NCBI RefSeq assembly: GCF_018883605.1
Contig: NZ_JAHLEM010000025.1
Span: 18,040 to 82,039, forward strand
DNA from: Streptomyces niphimycinicus
GTDB lineage: Bacteria; Actinomycetota; Actinomycetes; Streptomycetales; Streptomycetaceae
Direction of reading: 5' to 3'
DNA length: 64,000 nt
Program-made: the position numbers and the translations under genes
Part shown: positions 62,480 through 64,000 of the stretch, one piece after another
Layout: each line of letters opens with the position of its first letter
Position numbering within the stretch: the stretch's first letter is position 1
The notes under the pieces: generated by a model
The model's database searches: none
The model's input: only the letters and a program-made list of their open reading frames with translations
What the model was told of the DNA's origin: nothing

Positions 62480-64000
62480 TCAAGGGGTCTGACTCGTGGC
62501 GACGTTCAGCCGGTAGCGGACCGCTGCGTCGGGGACGCCGCCGCTGTTGCGGGCGGTGATGGTGAAGTTCTTCGCGCCCGCGCCGGTGGGGACGCCGGTG
62601 ATACCGCCGGTGTCCTTGTTCAAGCTCAGCCCGGCCGGCAACTTGCCAGATGTGACCTCGTACCGAATCGTCCGAGGTGTGCTCGAGGTGACCTTGAACG
62701 CGTACAATTCACCCACGCGACCATCGGGCGGCTCGGGCGTGGTGAAGCCGGGCTTGGGCGCCTCCACCACCTGCGCCGCGCCGACCGGGTTGCCGTCCTC
62801 ATCCATCTCCTGCAGCGACCATCGCTCGGCCGCGGTCACCTCGCTCAGGTGCCAGTGCTTGTTCTGGTCCGCCATGAGCTTCTGTTGAGCGGGCGTGAAG
62901 GCTCCAGCCGCGATGGCGGAGTTCCAGGTCTTGATAGCGGCGAGGATCGCCGTGGTGTTGGATCCATTGGACAAGCTCTTCATGTTCGTCTCGAACCAGC
63001 CGAAGTTCACGCCCAGCGACGCGCCCCGCGCCAGATTCGTCTCGACGTCGAGCTTGCTCGTGTCGCCGTTGATCGGCAGTGAACCTCCCATGAGGGGAAG
63101 GTAGTTGGCCCGGTAGAAGTTGACGTTCCTGGCCACCTGGTCGTAGTTGGAGTCGGACCAACCGATGCCACCCCAGCTGACCCGCGACTGGGCGCACCAG
63201 GAATTGGACGACGGGTTGGAGGCTTCGGCGATGAAGCCGTCCTGGGACTTGAGCCGACGGTAGACGCCGTTGACCAGGTGCGCGTAACCCTGCCCGCTCC
63301 AGCCGCTCCAGGCCACCTCCTCCAGTCCGTCGTACGAGATGTTCCTGATGCCGGTGGTGTTGCACGCCGTGGCCAGCCGGGTGGCGATCTCGTCGATGAT
63401 CGGCAGGTCGCCTCGTGCTCCACCGTACTGGTTCTCGGCGATCCGGGTGGCGCTGGTTCCCTTGGGGTAGGAGGCCGCGGCGGATCCCCATTGCGCGCGC
63501 TTGACGTCGGTGAACTGCCACTCGCCGGCGCCGGCCTGGGACACACCGGAGAACGTGACGAACTCGTCGCCCAGCCGCAGCCGGTGACCGAGGACGTAAC
63601 CGCCGCCGCCCGAGTCGCCATCGGCGTACAGGATCGTGTCCGTCGCGGCGAGGGGGCGGGTCAGCTTCACCGTCCGGCCGGTCGTGAGCCGCTTGTCGGC
63701 CGGTGCCGGAACGACGTAGGGGTCGTTGGAGGCGATGAAGTTGGACAGTGTGTGTACGCCGACCCGCACTCCGCCGGCAGCGGCGGTCGTCACCATCTGG
63801 GTCGCGGCGGCGTCCGAACCGCCGAAGTTGCTGTTGAACTGGTAGTGGCCGGTCGACTTCCAGGGCCCGGCGGCGCCCTCGACGGAGTAGACGTTCCTGA
63901 TGCCTGCCTGCTGGGCGAACGTGACGGCGGAGGCCAGATTCGCGGAACTCAGGTCGTGCAGCACCAGAAACGGCTGCCGGGTCGCCTCGGCCACCTTCTG
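62480..64000 (-). CDS. Paralogue of the Tat-secreted protein (5' end outside window)
   Basis: The frame is open to the window edge; an internal ATG at 63994 is not the start, because the match to the neighbour continues through it (QKVAEATRQ aligns with QKAAQRTSQ). 506 codons are visible. Shared stretches include NVYSVEGAAGPWKSTGHYQF, FGGSDAAA, GVHTLSNFI, LPIIDEIATRLATA, YAHLVNGVYR and the whole C-terminal Ig-like domain. The N-terminal signal cannot be seen. The two genes are tail to tail, so they arose by an inverted duplication or by two insertions. The function is as uncertain as that of its partner. Confidence 0.82.
   Translation of the reverse strand, partial: QKVAEATRQPFLVLHDLSSANLASAVTFAQQAGIRNVYSVEGAAGPWKSTGHYQFNSNFGGSDAAATQMVTTAAAGGVRVGVHTLSNFIASNDPYVVPAPADKRLTTGRTVKLTRPLAATDTILYADGDSGGGGYVLGHRLRLGDEFVTFSGVSQAGAGEWQFTDVKRAQWGSAAASYPKGTSATRIAENQYGGARGDLPIIDEIATRLATACNTTGIRNISYDGLEEVAWSGWSGQGYAHLVNGVYRRLKSQDGFIAEASNPSSNSWCAQSRVSWGGIGWSDSNYDQVARNVNFYRANYLPLMGGSLPINGDTSKLDVETNLARGASLGVNFGWFETNMKSLSNGSNTTAILAAIKTWNSAIAAGAFTPAQQKLMADQNKHWHLSEVTAAERWSLQEMDEDGNPVGAAQVVEAPKPGFTTPEPPDGRVGELYAFKVTSSTPRTIRYEVTSGKLPAGLSLNKDTGGITGVPTGAGAKNFTITARNSGGVPDAAVRYRLNVATSQTP

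Overview
The window is very GC-rich with strong third-position GC bias, many GTG and TTG starts, Tat and lipoprotein signals and purine-rich ribosome binding sites. This fits an actinomycete, most likely a Streptomyces-type chromosome; that assignment is inference from style, not from a marker gene. No rRNA, tRNA, CRISPR array or intact transposase was seen. The content (stacked catabolic operons, each with its own regulator, separated by decayed gene scraps) looks like an accessory region or chromosome arm.

Layout. 1-4604: the tail of a penicillin-acylase-type enzyme, then a minus-strand operon NCS1 permease > M20 amidohydrolase > two short-chain dehydrogenases, with ATGA overlaps at the first two junctions. 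4727-15644: an amine/amino-acid island with an M20D amidohydrolase, a FluG-like pair (amidohydrolase plus glutamine-synthetase-like ligase), an RpiR regulator, an ornithine aminotransferase, an APC permease broken by an in-frame TGA, a second class III aminotransferase and a LysR regulator. A decayed duplicate of the GS/RpiR intergenic block lies inside it. 15.7-23 kb: miscellaneous genes (nucleoside hydrolase, methyltransferase, FG-GAP lipoprotein, TRIC-type membrane protein, amidohydrolase) with remnants of a GNAT and a MerR gene. 23.1-32.6 kb: a LacI-controlled divergent locus with an M20 hydrolase on one side and BtpA-like protein > PfkB kinase > ribose-type ABC importer > phosphotriesterase-like hydrolase > amidotransferase-fold protein > TenA-like protein on the other, nearly all translationally coupled. 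This is the best candidate for an undescribed catabolic system. 32.6-34 kb: a scar of a conjugative relaxase/helicase fused to the tail of a rhamnosidase-like gene.

34.0-40.6 kb: LacI regulator, divergent ribokinase-like gene, second NCS1 permease and a large GH106-like glycosidase. 40.6-41.7 kb: LysR and MFS scraps. 41.7-59.2 kb: a galactoside/uncommon-sugar island. It holds a FadR-type regulator, a Gfo/Idh dehydrogenase, a GH35 beta-galactosidase served by an Opp-type ABC importer, an enolase-superfamily dehydratase, a fuconolactonase-like hydrolase, an aldo/keto reductase and a CUT1 sugar importer. The last enzymes match a non-phosphorylative route: aldose to lactone to aldonate to 2-keto-3-deoxy acid. 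The promoter and first codons of the FadR-type regulator were copied, inverted, in front of the dehydratase. 60-64 kb: two large paralogous secreted proteins facing each other across a perfect terminator hairpin; their enzyme family was not recognised.

Nine gene remnants were recognised (15.7, 16.1, 20.4, 32.9, 33.4, 40.8, 41.4, 52.1 and 52.7 kb), plus the duplicated RpiR tail at 11.3 kb, the interrupted permease and a possible frameshifted remnant at 6.0 kb. The region therefore seems to have turned over repeatedly.
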